A stretch of DNA of 64,000 bases from AC-32 sp963716865. GTDB taxonomy: Bacteria > Actinomycetota > Thermoleophilia > Gaiellales > Gaiellaceae. The notes beneath the pieces were generated by a model. That model was not told the origin of the DNA. It did no database searches and saw only the letters and a list, made by a program, of their open reading frames with translations. The position numbers were made by a program, and so were the translations under genes. Each line of letters begins with the position of its first letter. Positions within the stretch are counted from its first letter, which is position 1. The DNA lies in contig CAVQUF010000003.1 of NCBI GenBank assembly GCA_963716865.1, forward strand, positions 248,001-312,000, in the 5' to 3' direction. This document shows, in pieces, positions 15,915 to 23,653 of the stretch.

Positions 15915-16796
15915 GTGCCGGCAGGAGATCGCGAACGGTCCAGAGGCGTCTCCGACGCGGTCCGGCCGCGGGGGCCCTTCTCGTTACGTGTCTCGGCGCG
16001 TCACGCCGGCGACTCGACGCGCACGCGTGCCGACGGGCCGCTCGTGGCAGCTCTGACGACCGGCGGGGTCGGCCGCGCCTGGCAACAGCCGGACGGAATC
16101 GTCCAGCTGCGGGCGCCCGATGAGCGCGGCCTCGCGGAGCTGCGCTTCGTGCTCGCGCTGGACGACGACCACTCCGAGTTCCTCGACCGCTTTCGCGACG
16201 ACCCGCTTCTCCGCCGGGCGCTTCCACAGCTGCGCGGCCTCCGCCCCCTGCGGCTTGCGACGGTGACGCACTCGCTGCTGCGCGCGGTGTGCGGCCAGCT
16301 GATCCAGGCCCGGCTCGCGCGCGAGATCGAGCGCAACGTGATCCGTGCGGCGATGCCACAGGTCGAGGACACCCGCCTGCGACTGCCGCCGAGCCCGGAA
16401 GCGCTCGCCCGGTTCGCCCCTGCCGAGCTGCGGCGGCTCGGCCTGGGTGCCCGTCGCGGGGCGACGCTCGTCCGCCTCTGCCGCTCGGTCGACCTCGAAC
16501 GGCTGCGCTCGCAGTCGACCGACGCGGCCGCGAACCGGCTCGAGCGCGAGCGGGGGCTCGGCCCCTGGTCGGTCGGAGTCATCTGCCTCGAGGGACTCGG
16601 CCGTTTCGAGCGCGGCCTCGTCGGCGACCTCGGACTCGTCAAGCTCTGCGCTGCGCTGCGCGGCCGCCGGGTCGAGACGTGGGAGACCGCCGAGCTGCTC
16701 GAGCCGTACGGGCGCTGGGCGGGTCTCGCGAGCGTCTACCTGCTCTCGGCGTTCGCGCGCGGGCTCGTTCCGCTCCCGCAACGCGCCGCGGCCTAG
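15915..16796 (+). CDS. DNA-3-methyladenine glycosylase family protein (HhH-GPD, AlkA-like)
   Basis: A 293-residue base-excision repair glycosylase. The N-terminal AlkA-type region starts GPFSLRVSARHAG. The central helices lead to the helix-hairpin-helix GLGPWSVGVICLEGLGRF and then the catalytic Asp in FERGLVGDLGLVKL. The C-terminal WAGLASVYLLSAFARG matches the end of the domain. The start is set at the GTG at 15915, which gives a normal N terminus; the frame is open further upstream but that part is antisense to the VOC gene. The stop TAG is embedded in the -10 of proC. Confidence 0.82.
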   Translation: MPAGDRERSRGVSDAVRPRGPFSLRVSARHAGDSTRTRADGPLVAALTTGGVGRAWQQPDGIVQLRAPDERGLAELRFVLALDDDHSEFLDRFRDDPLLRRALPQLRGLRPLRLATVTHSLLRAVCGQLIQARLAREIERNVIRAAMPQVEDTRLRLPPSPEALARFAPAELRRLGLGARRGATLVRLCRSVDLERLRSQSTDAAANRLERERGLGPWSVGVICLEGLGRFERGLVGDLGLVKLCAALRGRRVETWETAELLEPYGRWAGLASVYLLSAFARGLVPLPQRAAA

Positions 16797-16799
16797 ACT
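16794..16799 (+). promoter_or_regulatory. Putative -10 element of proC
   Basis: TAGACT, 6 nt before the proC ATG; it overlaps the TAG stop of the glycosylase gene. No Shine-Dalgarno is present. Confidence 0.55.
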
Positions 16800-16805
16800 C
16801 CGAGA

Positions 16806-17630
16806 ATGGCGGAGAACGGGCGTCTGGTCGCGATCCTCGGCACCGGGACGATCGGCGAGGCGCTCCTGCGCGGGCTCCTCAGCGGGGGCTGGCGCGAGCC
16901 GGCCGAGATCGTGGTCACCGTTCGGGACGAGGAGCGGGCGCGCGAGCTGGCCGAGCGCTACGGCGTGAAGGCGACGACGTCGAACGCCGAGGCCGTCGCG
17001 GGCGCAGCGCTGGTCGTGATCGCGGTCAAACCGCAGGACTTCGACGTGCTCCTCGGGGAGATCGGAGGCCTGCTGACGCCGGCGCAGACGGTGCTGTCGG
17101 TCGCAGCGGCAATCCCGACCTCCGCAATCGAGAGCCGGATCGGCGAGAACGTCCCGGTCGTCCGGGCGATGCCGAACCGCCCGGCCACCGTGCACGAGGG
17201 CATCGCCGGCGTCTGCCCGGGAGCGCACGCGGGCGAAGAACACCTGAAGCTCGCAGAGGAGGCGCTCAGCCACGTCGGCGGGGTGGTACACGTCCCGGAG
17301 CGCTACATGGACGCCGTCACGGCCGTGTCTGGCTCGGGGCCTGCGTACTTCGCGCTCCTGGCCGAGGCGATGATCGAGGCGGGAATCCTGCTCGGCCTCT
17401 CGCGCGAGGTCTCGACGAAGCTGGTCGTCCAGACGATGCTCGGCACGGCGCACCTGCTTCGGGACGAGAACATCCACCCGGTCGAGCTGCGCGAGCAGGT
17501 GACCTCGCCGGGCGGGACCACGATCCGCGCGATCCGCGAGCTCGAGCGCGCCGGGGTCCGTGCGGCCTTCCTGAACGCGATCCAGGCCGCAGTCGAGCGC
17601 TCGCAGGAGCTCGCCGCCGGAGAGCAGTGA
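16806..17630 (+). CDS. proC: Pyrroline-5-carboxylate reductase
   Basis: A 274-residue NAD(P)H-dependent enzyme for the last step of proline synthesis. The Rossmann motif is ILGTGTIGEALLRGLLSGG, followed by VVIAVKPQDFDVLL, VPVVRAMPNRPATVHEG and the family signature region from EQVTSPGGTT to VRAAFLNAIQAAVERS. The ATG start fits a leaderless transcript. The stop overlaps the start of pgl as GTGA. Confidence 0.95.
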   Translation: MAENGRLVAILGTGTIGEALLRGLLSGGWREPAEIVVTVRDEERARELAERYGVKATTSNAEAVAGAALVVIAVKPQDFDVLLGEIGGLLTPAQTVLSVAAAIPTSAIESRIGENVPVVRAMPNRPATVHEGIAGVCPGAHAGEEHLKLAEEALSHVGGVVHVPERYMDAVTAVSGSGPAYFALLAEAMIEAGILLGLSREVSTKLVVQTMLGTAHLLRDENIHPVELREQVTSPGGTTIRAIRELERAGVRAAFLNAIQAAVERSQELAAGEQ

Positions 17631-18316
17631 CGCCCGGCGGCGTCGAGCTGGTCCGCGTCGAGAACGAGGAGGAAGCGGCGGCGTTCGCAGCGGGGGAGCT
17701 GGTCGCGGCGGCGCGCGCAGGTCGGTCGATCGTGCTCTCCGGCGGCACCACCCCCGCCCGCGCCTACGAGCTGGCAGCGGAGGAGGAGCCCGACTGGGGC
17801 AAGGCGTCGCTGTGGTGGGGCGACGAGCGCTGCGTCCCGCCCGAGGACGAGCGCTCCAACTACCGGCTAGCCCGCGAGCGGCTGCTCGACAGGCTCTCCG
17901 TCCAGCCGCGAACGGTCGAGCGAATCCGGGGCGAGCTGGGGGCGGTGGCCGCCGCCGCGGAGTACGACCAGGCACTCGACGGCGCACGGCTCGATCTCGT
18001 CCTGCTGGGGCTCGGGGCCGACGGCCACACGGCCTCGCTCTTCCCAGACCAGCCGACGCTCGACGACCGCTCGCGCCGCGCCGTTCCCGCCGAGCCAAAG
18101 CTCGACCCGTTCGTCGACCGGGTGACGATGACGGTGTCCGTGCTCTGCTCGGCGCCGGAGGTGCTGTTCCTCGTCACCGGGGAAACCAAGGCGGAAGCGA
18201 TCGAGCGGGCGTTCGGGTCGCCGCCCTCCCGCGGCACGCCCGCGAGCCTGATCCGCTCGGTGCACGGGCGCACCCGGCTCGTCGCCGATTTCGCGGCGAT
18301 GTCGCGGCTGAGTTGA
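17627..18316 (+). CDS. pgl: 6-phosphogluconolactonase
   Basis: A 229-residue DevB/SOL-type lactonase that hydrolyses 6-phosphogluconolactone in the oxidative pentose phosphate pathway. Motifs: IVLSGGTTPARAYE, SLWWGDERCVPPEDERSNY and LGLGADGHTASLFP. The GTG start shares GTGA with the end of proC, so the two are coupled although metabolically unlinked. No zwf or gnd is in the window. The stop codon lies within the -35 of the downstream regulator. Confidence 0.92.
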   Translation: MTPGGVELVRVENEEEAAAFAAGELVAAARAGRSIVLSGGTTPARAYELAAEEEPDWGKASLWWGDERCVPPEDERSNYRLARERLLDRLSVQPRTVERIRGELGAVAAAAEYDQALDGARLDLVLLGLGADGHTASLFPDQPTLDDRSRRAVPAEPKLDPFVDRVTMTVSVLCSAPEVLFLVTGETKAEAIERAFGSPPSRGTPASLIRSVHGRTRLVADFAAMSRLS

Positions 18317-18343
18317 CCCGGACGCCGCCCGACCGTATATATA
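18313..18343 (+). promoter_or_regulatory. Promoter of the ArsR-type regulator gene
   Basis: TTGACC (18313-18318), a 17-nt spacer and TATATA (18336-18341, inside TATATATA). The predicted start point is within about 4 nt of the ATG at 18352, so the mRNA should be leaderless or nearly so. GCCGCC/GGCGGC arms flank the -10 and may be an operator. Confidence 0.65.
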
Positions 18344-18351
18344 GGCGGCGT

Positions 18352-18903
18352 ATGAGCTCGTCGAACGGCAGCGAAATCCTCGACGTGCTGGTCCTGGACC
18401 GGCCCGAGCAGCTCAAGGCGCTCGGCCACCCGCTCCGGCTGCGCGTGCTCGAGACGCTCGGAACCGATTCCGAGGAGGCACTCACGAACCGGGAGCTCGC
18501 CAACAAGCTCGGCGTCGATCCCGGCCACCTCCACTTCCACGTGCGGATGCTCCTGCGCGCCGGGTTGATCACGCTCGCGGGCTCGAGCCGCGGGCGCGAG
18601 AAGCCGTACCGGGCCGTCGCACGGACACTCCGCGTTGCGCCGGAACTGCTCGCCTCCGGCCTGACCAGCGACCTCCGCGCGGCGATGCTCGACGAGGTCC
18701 AGCGCGGCTGGGACAAGCACAGCACAGAGGGCACGTTCCGCTCCGCCCAGGTGACCGCGCGGATCCGGCCCGAGCGGGCCCTGGAGCTCATCGCCGAGTT
18801 CGTCGAGAAGGCGAGAGACGCCGAGGAGGACAGCGCGGAGCCGATCGTGATCACGGCCGTTCTCCACCCCCCGACCAGCCCGGGCCCGCTAGTCGGGGAG
18901 TAG
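18352..18903 (+). CDS. ArsR-type winged-helix transcriptional regulator
   Basis: A 183-residue DNA-binding protein. The HTH spans residues ~15-85: QLKALGHPLRLRVLETLG, then LTNRELANKLGVDPGHLHFH (recognition helix) and the wing SSRGREKPYRAVAR. The C-terminal ~90 residues resemble the accessory domain of HTH_20/ArsR-like regulators of lipid or stress genes; there is no Cys metal site, so it is not a metal sensor. The 3' end overlaps the convergent gene by 15 nt. It may regulate nearby fatty-acid oxidation genes, but only proximity supports that. Confidence 0.82.
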   Translation: MSSSNGSEILDVLVLDRPEQLKALGHPLRLRVLETLGTDSEEALTNRELANKLGVDPGHLHFHVRMLLRAGLITLAGSSRGREKPYRAVARTLRVAPELLASGLTSDLRAAMLDEVQRGWDKHSTEGTFRSAQVTARIRPERALELIAEFVEKARDAEEDSAEPIVITAVLHPPTSPGPLVGE

Positions 18904-19578
18904 CGTCGAGCGCAGCTCGGCGGACATGTCTCGCCGTCCGGCGAGCGCCTGGAGCACGAGCACGGTGTCGGCGACGGGGAGATCCTCGAGGTACTCGTCG
19001 CGGGTCTCGAACGACTCGAGCACCGACTCAACGGCGACCGCGTAGCCGAGGACGTCCTGCGCGGCGAGGAAGGCGAGGGCGTCGCCGACGTCCCGTGGAA
19101 AGTCGTCGCGGATCCGGATCGCGTCGGCATGCACGCGCGCCTCTGCGTCGCGGCCCAGGACGAGCAGAGCCAGCGCGGCGGCGTAGCGGCCGACCGGCGA
19201 CTGGGCCTCGGCGGCGCCAGCGTCGAGCGCCCAGGCAGCGGCTCGCTCGGATCCCGGCCAGTCGCCCGCCAGCACCAGCGCCTTGATCGCGCCGATCGGC
19301 CGGCCCCAGCTCCCGGGCGGCGCGTCGTCGAAGCTCTCCCGGTAGCGCTCGGCCGCTCGCTCGAACCATTCGGAGGCCTCGCCCCGGCCCTGCATCAGGA
19401 GGGAAAGACCCGCGCCGCCGGCCGCGTTTCCGAGCCGGGTGAGCTGGCGCTGGCGGGCGTCCGTGTCGGTGTCGTCGTCCGGCTCGCGGAGCCGCGCCTC
19501 CCCGTCGCGGTAGCGCGCCTCCTCCCGCGAAAAGTGCCCCGGCCAGTCCTCCGCTTTGCCGGCGTCTGGTTTAGGCAC
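18889..19578 (-). CDS. Hypothetical helical-repeat protein
   Basis: A 229-residue soluble protein made almost entirely of amphipathic helices in TPR-like pairs (LTRLGNAAGGAGLSLLMQGR, WFERAAERYRESF, RYAAALALLVLGRDAEARVHAD). The GTG at 19578 follows a strong GGAGGAGG ribosome binding site, so the longer upstream extension is rejected. A similar but shorter relative (57177-57635) shares the pattern of helical repeats. No enzymatic motif is seen; such proteins usually mediate protein contacts. Confidence 0.7.
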   Translation of the reverse strand: MPKPDAGKAEDWPGHFSREEARYRDGEARLREPDDDTDTDARQRQLTRLGNAAGGAGLSLLMQGRGEASEWFERAAERYRESFDDAPPGSWGRPIGAIKALVLAGDWPGSERAAAWALDAGAAEAQSPVGRYAAALALLVLGRDAEARVHADAIRIRDDFPRDVGDALAFLAAQDVLGYAVAVESVLESFETRDEYLEDLPVADTVLVLQALAGRRDMSAELRSTLLPD

Positions 19579-19678
19579 AGCCGACCTCCTCCCCGCTGCG
19601 ATCGTATCGAGCGATCGCGCACGGATGGGTAACGGGAGCGTGCCGGAAGTGTGCCGCTTGGCCCACAACGCGATGGAC

Positions 19679-19684
19679 TAGGCT
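19679..19684 (+). promoter_or_regulatory. Putative -10 element of the thiolase gene
   Basis: TAGGCT, 7 nt before the GTG start, without a Shine-Dalgarno. Confidence 0.5.
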
Positions 19685-19691
19685 CTCCGGC

Positions 19692-20879
19692 GTGGCGCGT
19701 GAGCTGCGCGAGGTCGTGTACGTCGACGGCGTTCGAACCGCGTTCGGGCGCGCCGGGCCAAAAGGAGTCTTCTGGCGGACGCGCGCCGACGACTTGGGCG
19801 TGAAGGTCGTCCGCGAGCTGCTCCGTCGCAACCCGCAGCTCGAACCGGCGCGCATCGACGACGTGATTCTCGCCGCCACCGCCCAGGTCGGCGACCAGGG
19901 ACTCACCCTCGGGCGTGACGTCGCGCTGCTCGCCGGGCTGCCGCAGACCGTGCCCGGCTTCGCGGTCGACCGGATGTGCGCCGGCGCGCTCACGGCCGTC
20001 ACCGCAGGCGCCGGCGAGATCGCGATGGGCGCCGCCGACGTGGTGCTCGCAGGCGGCATCGAGCACATGGGCCACCACCCGATCGGCGAGGACGTCGACT
20101 TCAACCCGCGCTTCGTCGCAGAGAGGCTGGTCGACCCGACCGCGGTGACGATGGGCGCGACGGCGGAGAACCTCCACGATCGCTTCCCGCAGCTGACGAA
20201 GAGTGACTCGGACGCGTTCGCCGTCCGCTCCCAGCGCCGGGCGGCCGCGGCCTGGGAGAACGGCGTCATGCGCGAGACGGTCGTCCCGATGTCCGTCTTC
20301 ACGGACGCCGGCTGGCGCGTCGCCGGCCGCGACGAGTTCCTGCGGCCGGACACCAGCCTCGAAGGGCTGGCCGACCTGCCGACGCCTTTCCGGCCAGGGG
20401 GTCGCGTTACCGCCGGCAACTCCGCCGGACTCACGGACGGTGCGGCGGGCGCGCTGCTCGCCTCCGAGCAGGCCGCCGGGGGTCTCGGCCTCGAGGCGCG
20501 GATGCGCCTCGTGTCCTACGCGTTCGCCGGAGTCGAGCCGGAGCTGATGGGCCTCGGCCCGGTGCCGGCCACGAAGAAGGCGCTCGAGCTCGCCGGGCTG
20601 ACGCTCGACGACATCGGCCTGTTCGAGCTGAACGAGCCCTTTGCAGTCCAGGTGCTGACCTGGTGCGACGCGCTCGGCGTCGACCCCGATGACGAGCGCC
20701 TGAACCCCTACGGCGGCGCGATCGCGTGCGGGCACCCGCTCGCCGCGACCGGGGCCCGACTGCTGGCGCAGCTGGCCTACGGCCTTCGCGAGCGGCCCGG
20801 GGTGCGATACGGCCTGACCGCGCTCTGCGTCGGGATGGGCATGGGCGCGGCCGTGATCTGGGAGAGCCTCGCTGACTGA
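19692..20879 (+). CDS. fadA: Acetyl-CoA C-acyltransferase (thiolase), beta-oxidation
   Basis: A 395-residue thiolase. The acyl-accepting Cys is near residue 96 (DRMCAGALTAV), the catalytic His in GGAIACGHPLAATGARL and the second Cys in ALCVGMGMGAAV; NEPFAVQ matches the NEAFA motif with Ala replaced by Pro. It catalyses the final cleavage of 3-ketoacyl-CoA to acetyl-CoA. Its end overlaps the start of the multifunctional hydratase/dehydrogenase gene by 8 nt, giving a fadA-fadB type operon in reversed order relative to E. coli. Confidence 0.93.
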   Translation: MARELREVVYVDGVRTAFGRAGPKGVFWRTRADDLGVKVVRELLRRNPQLEPARIDDVILAATAQVGDQGLTLGRDVALLAGLPQTVPGFAVDRMCAGALTAVTAGAGEIAMGAADVVLAGGIEHMGHHPIGEDVDFNPRFVAERLVDPTAVTMGATAENLHDRFPQLTKSDSDAFAVRSQRRAAAAWENGVMRETVVPMSVFTDAGWRVAGRDEFLRPDTSLEGLADLPTPFRPGGRVTAGNSAGLTDGAAGALLASEQAAGGLGLEARMRLVSYAFAGVEPELMGLGPVPATKKALELAGLTLDDIGLFELNEPFAVQVLTWCDALGVDPDDERLNPYGGAIACGHPLAATGARLLAQLAYGLRERPGVRYGLTALCVGMGMGAAVIWESLAD

Positions 20880-22896
20880 CACCGCGTTCAAGCTCGCGCG
20901 CGTCGAGACGGAGCGCGGCGCCGTCGCGCTGGTCACCATCGACAACGGCGAGGATCACACCAAGCCGACGTTCTTCGGGCGGGCCGCGCTCGAGTCGCTG
21001 GAGCAGCTCCTCCCGCGACTCGAGGAGGAGAGCTGGTCGGCCCTCGTCGTCACCGGGAAGCCGTTCGTCTTCGCGGCGGGAGCTGACATCACCGAGTTCC
21101 CGGGAGCGACCCGCGAGCTCGCGATCGAGGGCAGCCGGGCCGGCCACGAGCTCTTCGGGCGGATCCGCGCGCTCCCATATCCGACAGTCGCGGCGGTCAA
21201 CGGCGCCTGCCTCGGCGGCGGGGTCGAGCTGGCGCTGCACTGCGGCGCGCGCACGATCTCGACCGCCGTGCGGCACTTCGCCTGCCCCGAGTGCTTCCTC
21301 GGGATCGTGCCCGCCTGGGGCGGGACGCAGCTCGTCCCGCGGCTGGTGGGCGTCGAGACGGCCGTGAAGTTCGTCGTCGCCAACCCCATGCGCCAGAACC
21401 GGCTCCTGACCGGCCCGGACGCATTCGAGCTCGGTTTCGCCGACCGCCTCCTTGGGCCGGCTGAGTTCGTCGACGAGTCGATCGCGTTCGCCCTCGAGCT
21501 CGTGGCCGAAGGGACAGGTCCCGGGGACAGACCCCGGGACACGGCCGAAACGGACGACGTGATCCGGAAGGCGCGCGCGCGACTCGACGGGCAGGTGCAC
21601 GAAGCCGCGCCCGCTCCCTACAAGGCGCTCGAGCTGATCGAGGGAGCCTGCTCCGGCTGGACGCTCGAGGAGGGCTACCGCGCCGAGGAAGAAGCGGTCG
21701 GCGATCTGCTACCCGGCCGCCAGGCCCAGGCGTCCCTCTACGCGTTCGACCTCGTCGAGCGACGAGCGAAGAGCCCTCCCGGCCGACCGCAGGCCGAGCC
21801 CCGGCCTCTGCGCAAGGTCGGGATCGTCGGCGCGGGCCTCATGGCCGCGCAGCTCGCCACGCTCGTCGTCCGCCGCCTGGAGGTGCCGGTCGCGATGCGC
21901 GACGTGAGCGAGGAGGCCCTGGCAAACGCGCGGGAGAGCATCGAGTCCGACCTCCAGGAGCAGGTGGCGAAGGGGCGCTACGACGAGGGCAAGGCGCGCT
22001 TCCTCGCGTCGCTGGTCTCGACCTCGACGGGGTACGAGCACTTCGGAGACTGCGATCTCGTGATCGAGGCGATCTTCGAGGAGCTCGAGACGAAGAGGCG
22101 GGTCTTCGCGGAGCTCCGTGAGCACGTCGAGCGACCCGAGTGCGTCCTCGCGACCAATACGTCGAGCCTCTCGGTCGCCGAGATAGGCGCCGACGTCGGC
22201 ATCCACTTCTTCAACCCGGTCGCCGTCCTGCCGCTCGTCGAGCTCGTCCGAACGCCCGAGACGGACGACGCGACGCTCGCCACCGCGTGGGCCTTCGCCG
22301 AGAGGCTGCGCAAGCGCCCCGTTCTCGTCGAGGACGCTCCCGCGTTCGTCGTCAACCGCGTCCTGACCCGCCTGATGGCGGTTGTCCTCGACACCCTCGA
22401 GCACGGCAACACCCCGGACGAAGCCGACGACGCGATCCTCCGGCTCGGCCTGCCGATGGCCCCTTCGGTGCTCCTCCAGATGGTCGGCCCGCGCGTCGCG
22501 AACCACGTCCTCGAGACCCTCCACGAGGCCTATCCCGACCGCTTCCCGCTCTCGGCGACGCTTGCCAACTACGCCGAGGGGAAGGACGAGATCGCCGTCC
22601 AGGCGCACGACCCGAGGACCGCCGACGAGATCCTCGAGACCGCGCTCGAGGCCGTCGCCGACGAGATCCACCACCTCCTCGCCGAGGGCGTCGTGGCCGA
22701 GGCAAAGGACGTCGACACCGCGCTCCTCCTCGGCGCCGGCTGGCCGTTCTGGCTCGGCGGGATCACCAAGTTCCTCGACCAGACCGGCAGATCGGAGAAG
22801 AGGTTCGGGCGCCGGTTCGCCGACATGGGCCAAGACACCGCTCGCGGTGTCTCCCTCAGGCCGGGCGGGCTTGGCCCGGCCGGCCGTCTGCAATGA
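20872..22896 (+). CDS. 3-hydroxyacyl-CoA dehydrogenase / enoyl-CoA hydratase fusion (FadB/FadJ-like)
   Basis: A 674-residue trifunctional-type enzyme. Residues ~1-190 are an enoyl-CoA hydratase (FVFAAGADITEF oxyanion segment, GACLGGGVELALHC). Residues ~315-500 are the NAD-binding dehydrogenase (KVGIVGAGLMAAQLA, ATNTSSLSVAEIG, HFFNPVAVLPLVE), followed by two C-terminal 3HCDH domains. The frame opens only after the thiolase gene, and the first plausible start is a CTG at 20872 with GGGAG upstream; no ATG/GTG/TTG occurs before the hydratase fold. The last ~17 residues (after FADMGQ) are encoded by a copy of the two-hairpin element, whose TGA is the stop. Confidence 0.88.
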   Translation: MTDTAFKLARVETERGAVALVTIDNGEDHTKPTFFGRAALESLEQLLPRLEEESWSALVVTGKPFVFAAGADITEFPGATRELAIEGSRAGHELFGRIRALPYPTVAAVNGACLGGGVELALHCGARTISTAVRHFACPECFLGIVPAWGGTQLVPRLVGVETAVKFVVANPMRQNRLLTGPDAFELGFADRLLGPAEFVDESIAFALELVAEGTGPGDRPRDTAETDDVIRKARARLDGQVHEAAPAPYKALELIEGACSGWTLEEGYRAEEEAVGDLLPGRQAQASLYAFDLVERRAKSPPGRPQAEPRPLRKVGIVGAGLMAAQLATLVVRRLEVPVAMRDVSEEALANARESIESDLQEQVAKGRYDEGKARFLASLVSTSTGYEHFGDCDLVIEAIFEELETKRRVFAELREHVERPECVLATNTSSLSVAEIGADVGIHFFNPVAVLPLVELVRTPETDDATLATAWAFAERLRKRPVLVEDAPAFVVNRVLTRLMAVVLDTLEHGNTPDEADDAILRLGLPMAPSVLLQMVGPRVANHVLETLHEAYPDRFPLSATLANYAEGKDEIAVQAHDPRTADEILETALEAVADEIHHLLAEGVVAEAKDVDTALLLGAGWPFWLGGITKFLDQTGRSEKRFGRRFADMGQDTARGVSLRPGGLGPAGRLQ

Positions 22897-22908
22897 TCGG
22901 TCGACACG
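22834..22908 (+). repeat. Two-hairpin intergenic element, copy B
   Basis: Hairpin 1 GACACCGC TC GCGGTGTC (22834-22851), a 7-nt linker, hairpin 2 GGCCGGGCGGGC TTG GCCCGGCCGGCC (22859-22885, one mismatch), and a conserved tail ending TGATCGGTCGACACG (22894-22908). The length is 75 nt, and the next start codon follows 22 nt later, as in copies A and C. Here the upstream gene reads into the element; the TGA of the tail is its stop codon. Confidence 0.8.
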
Positions 22909-22930
22909 CAGCCGGCAGAGGATTCGGCCG

Positions 22931-23548
22931 GTGAGTGCCGACGAGATGACAGACGACTGGCGCATCCGGATCGAGCTCGCCGAGGAGCAGCACGCAGAGT
23001 CGCTGCTCGACCGCCTCGGCCTCGACCTGGGCTCGGACGAGGCGAAGCGGCTCGCCCGGGAGCTCGAGGGCCACCGCCTGGCCGTGTCACGCGACGGCGG
23101 CGAGCTGTTCGTCTACGCGTCCGCGCAGGCCGAGGCGGAGCAGGCGCAGCGCGTCGTCGAGGCCGAGCTCGCCGACGAGGGGCTCGAAGCGGAGATCGAG
23201 GTCGCGCACTGGCTCGCCGACGAGGACCGCTGGTCGACCGACCCGCCGGGTGAGACCTGGGAGGAGGAGGAGATCGCGCGCGGGTATGCGCCCTGGGAGG
23301 TCCGCGTCCAGCGCGAGTCGCACCAGGAGGCGCAGAAGCTCGCCGACGAGCTGGAGCAGGAGGGGTACGACGTCGTGCGCCGCTACCGCTACCTGATCGT
23401 CGGCGCAGCGTCCGAGGAGGACGCGCGGGAGCTCGCGCGCCGGCTGCACGGCGAGGCCGAGCCCGGCGGCGAGCTCGTCTGGGAGGTCGCGCCGAGGAAC
23501 CCGTTCGCCGTCTTCGGCGGCCTCGGCGGGACAGGAACCCCGCTCTAG
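22931..23548 (+). CDS. Hypothetical protein with a duplicated alpha/beta domain
   Basis: A 205-residue acidic soluble protein containing two related copies of an ~70-residue domain: one from WRIRIELAEEQHAESLLDRL, one from WEVRVQRESHQEAQKLADEL, each followed by a beta strand and a helix (RDGGELFVYASAQAEAEQAQ and RYRYLIVGAASEEDARELAR). The pattern beta-alpha-beta-beta-alpha-beta suggests a ferredoxin-like fold of the SPOR/DUF2007 sort. The GTG at 22931 has AGAGGA upstream; an ATG at 22946 is the alternative. No catalytic residues are evident. It lies 22 nt after copy B of the intergenic element. Confidence 0.75.
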   Translation: MSADEMTDDWRIRIELAEEQHAESLLDRLGLDLGSDEAKRLARELEGHRLAVSRDGGELFVYASAQAEAEQAQRVVEAELADEGLEAEIEVAHWLADEDRWSTDPPGETWEEEEIARGYAPWEVRVQRESHQEAQKLADELEQEGYDVVRRYRYLIVGAASEEDARELARRLHGEAEPGGELVWEVAPRNPFAVFGGLGGTGTPL

Positions 23549-23653
23549 AAATCCGGGCATCGGCGGCCGGATCGGTTATGCTTCATGTTGCGACGCTCGC
23601 CTAGGGGTTCCAGCGCGAGCGCGCTCTCTTCCTGAGATTCGGCAGCACTGGAC

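Noticed and set aside
15984..18098. A 704-codon open frame on the minus strand
   Set aside because: Antisense to the glycosylase, proC and pgl; composition is shadow-like.
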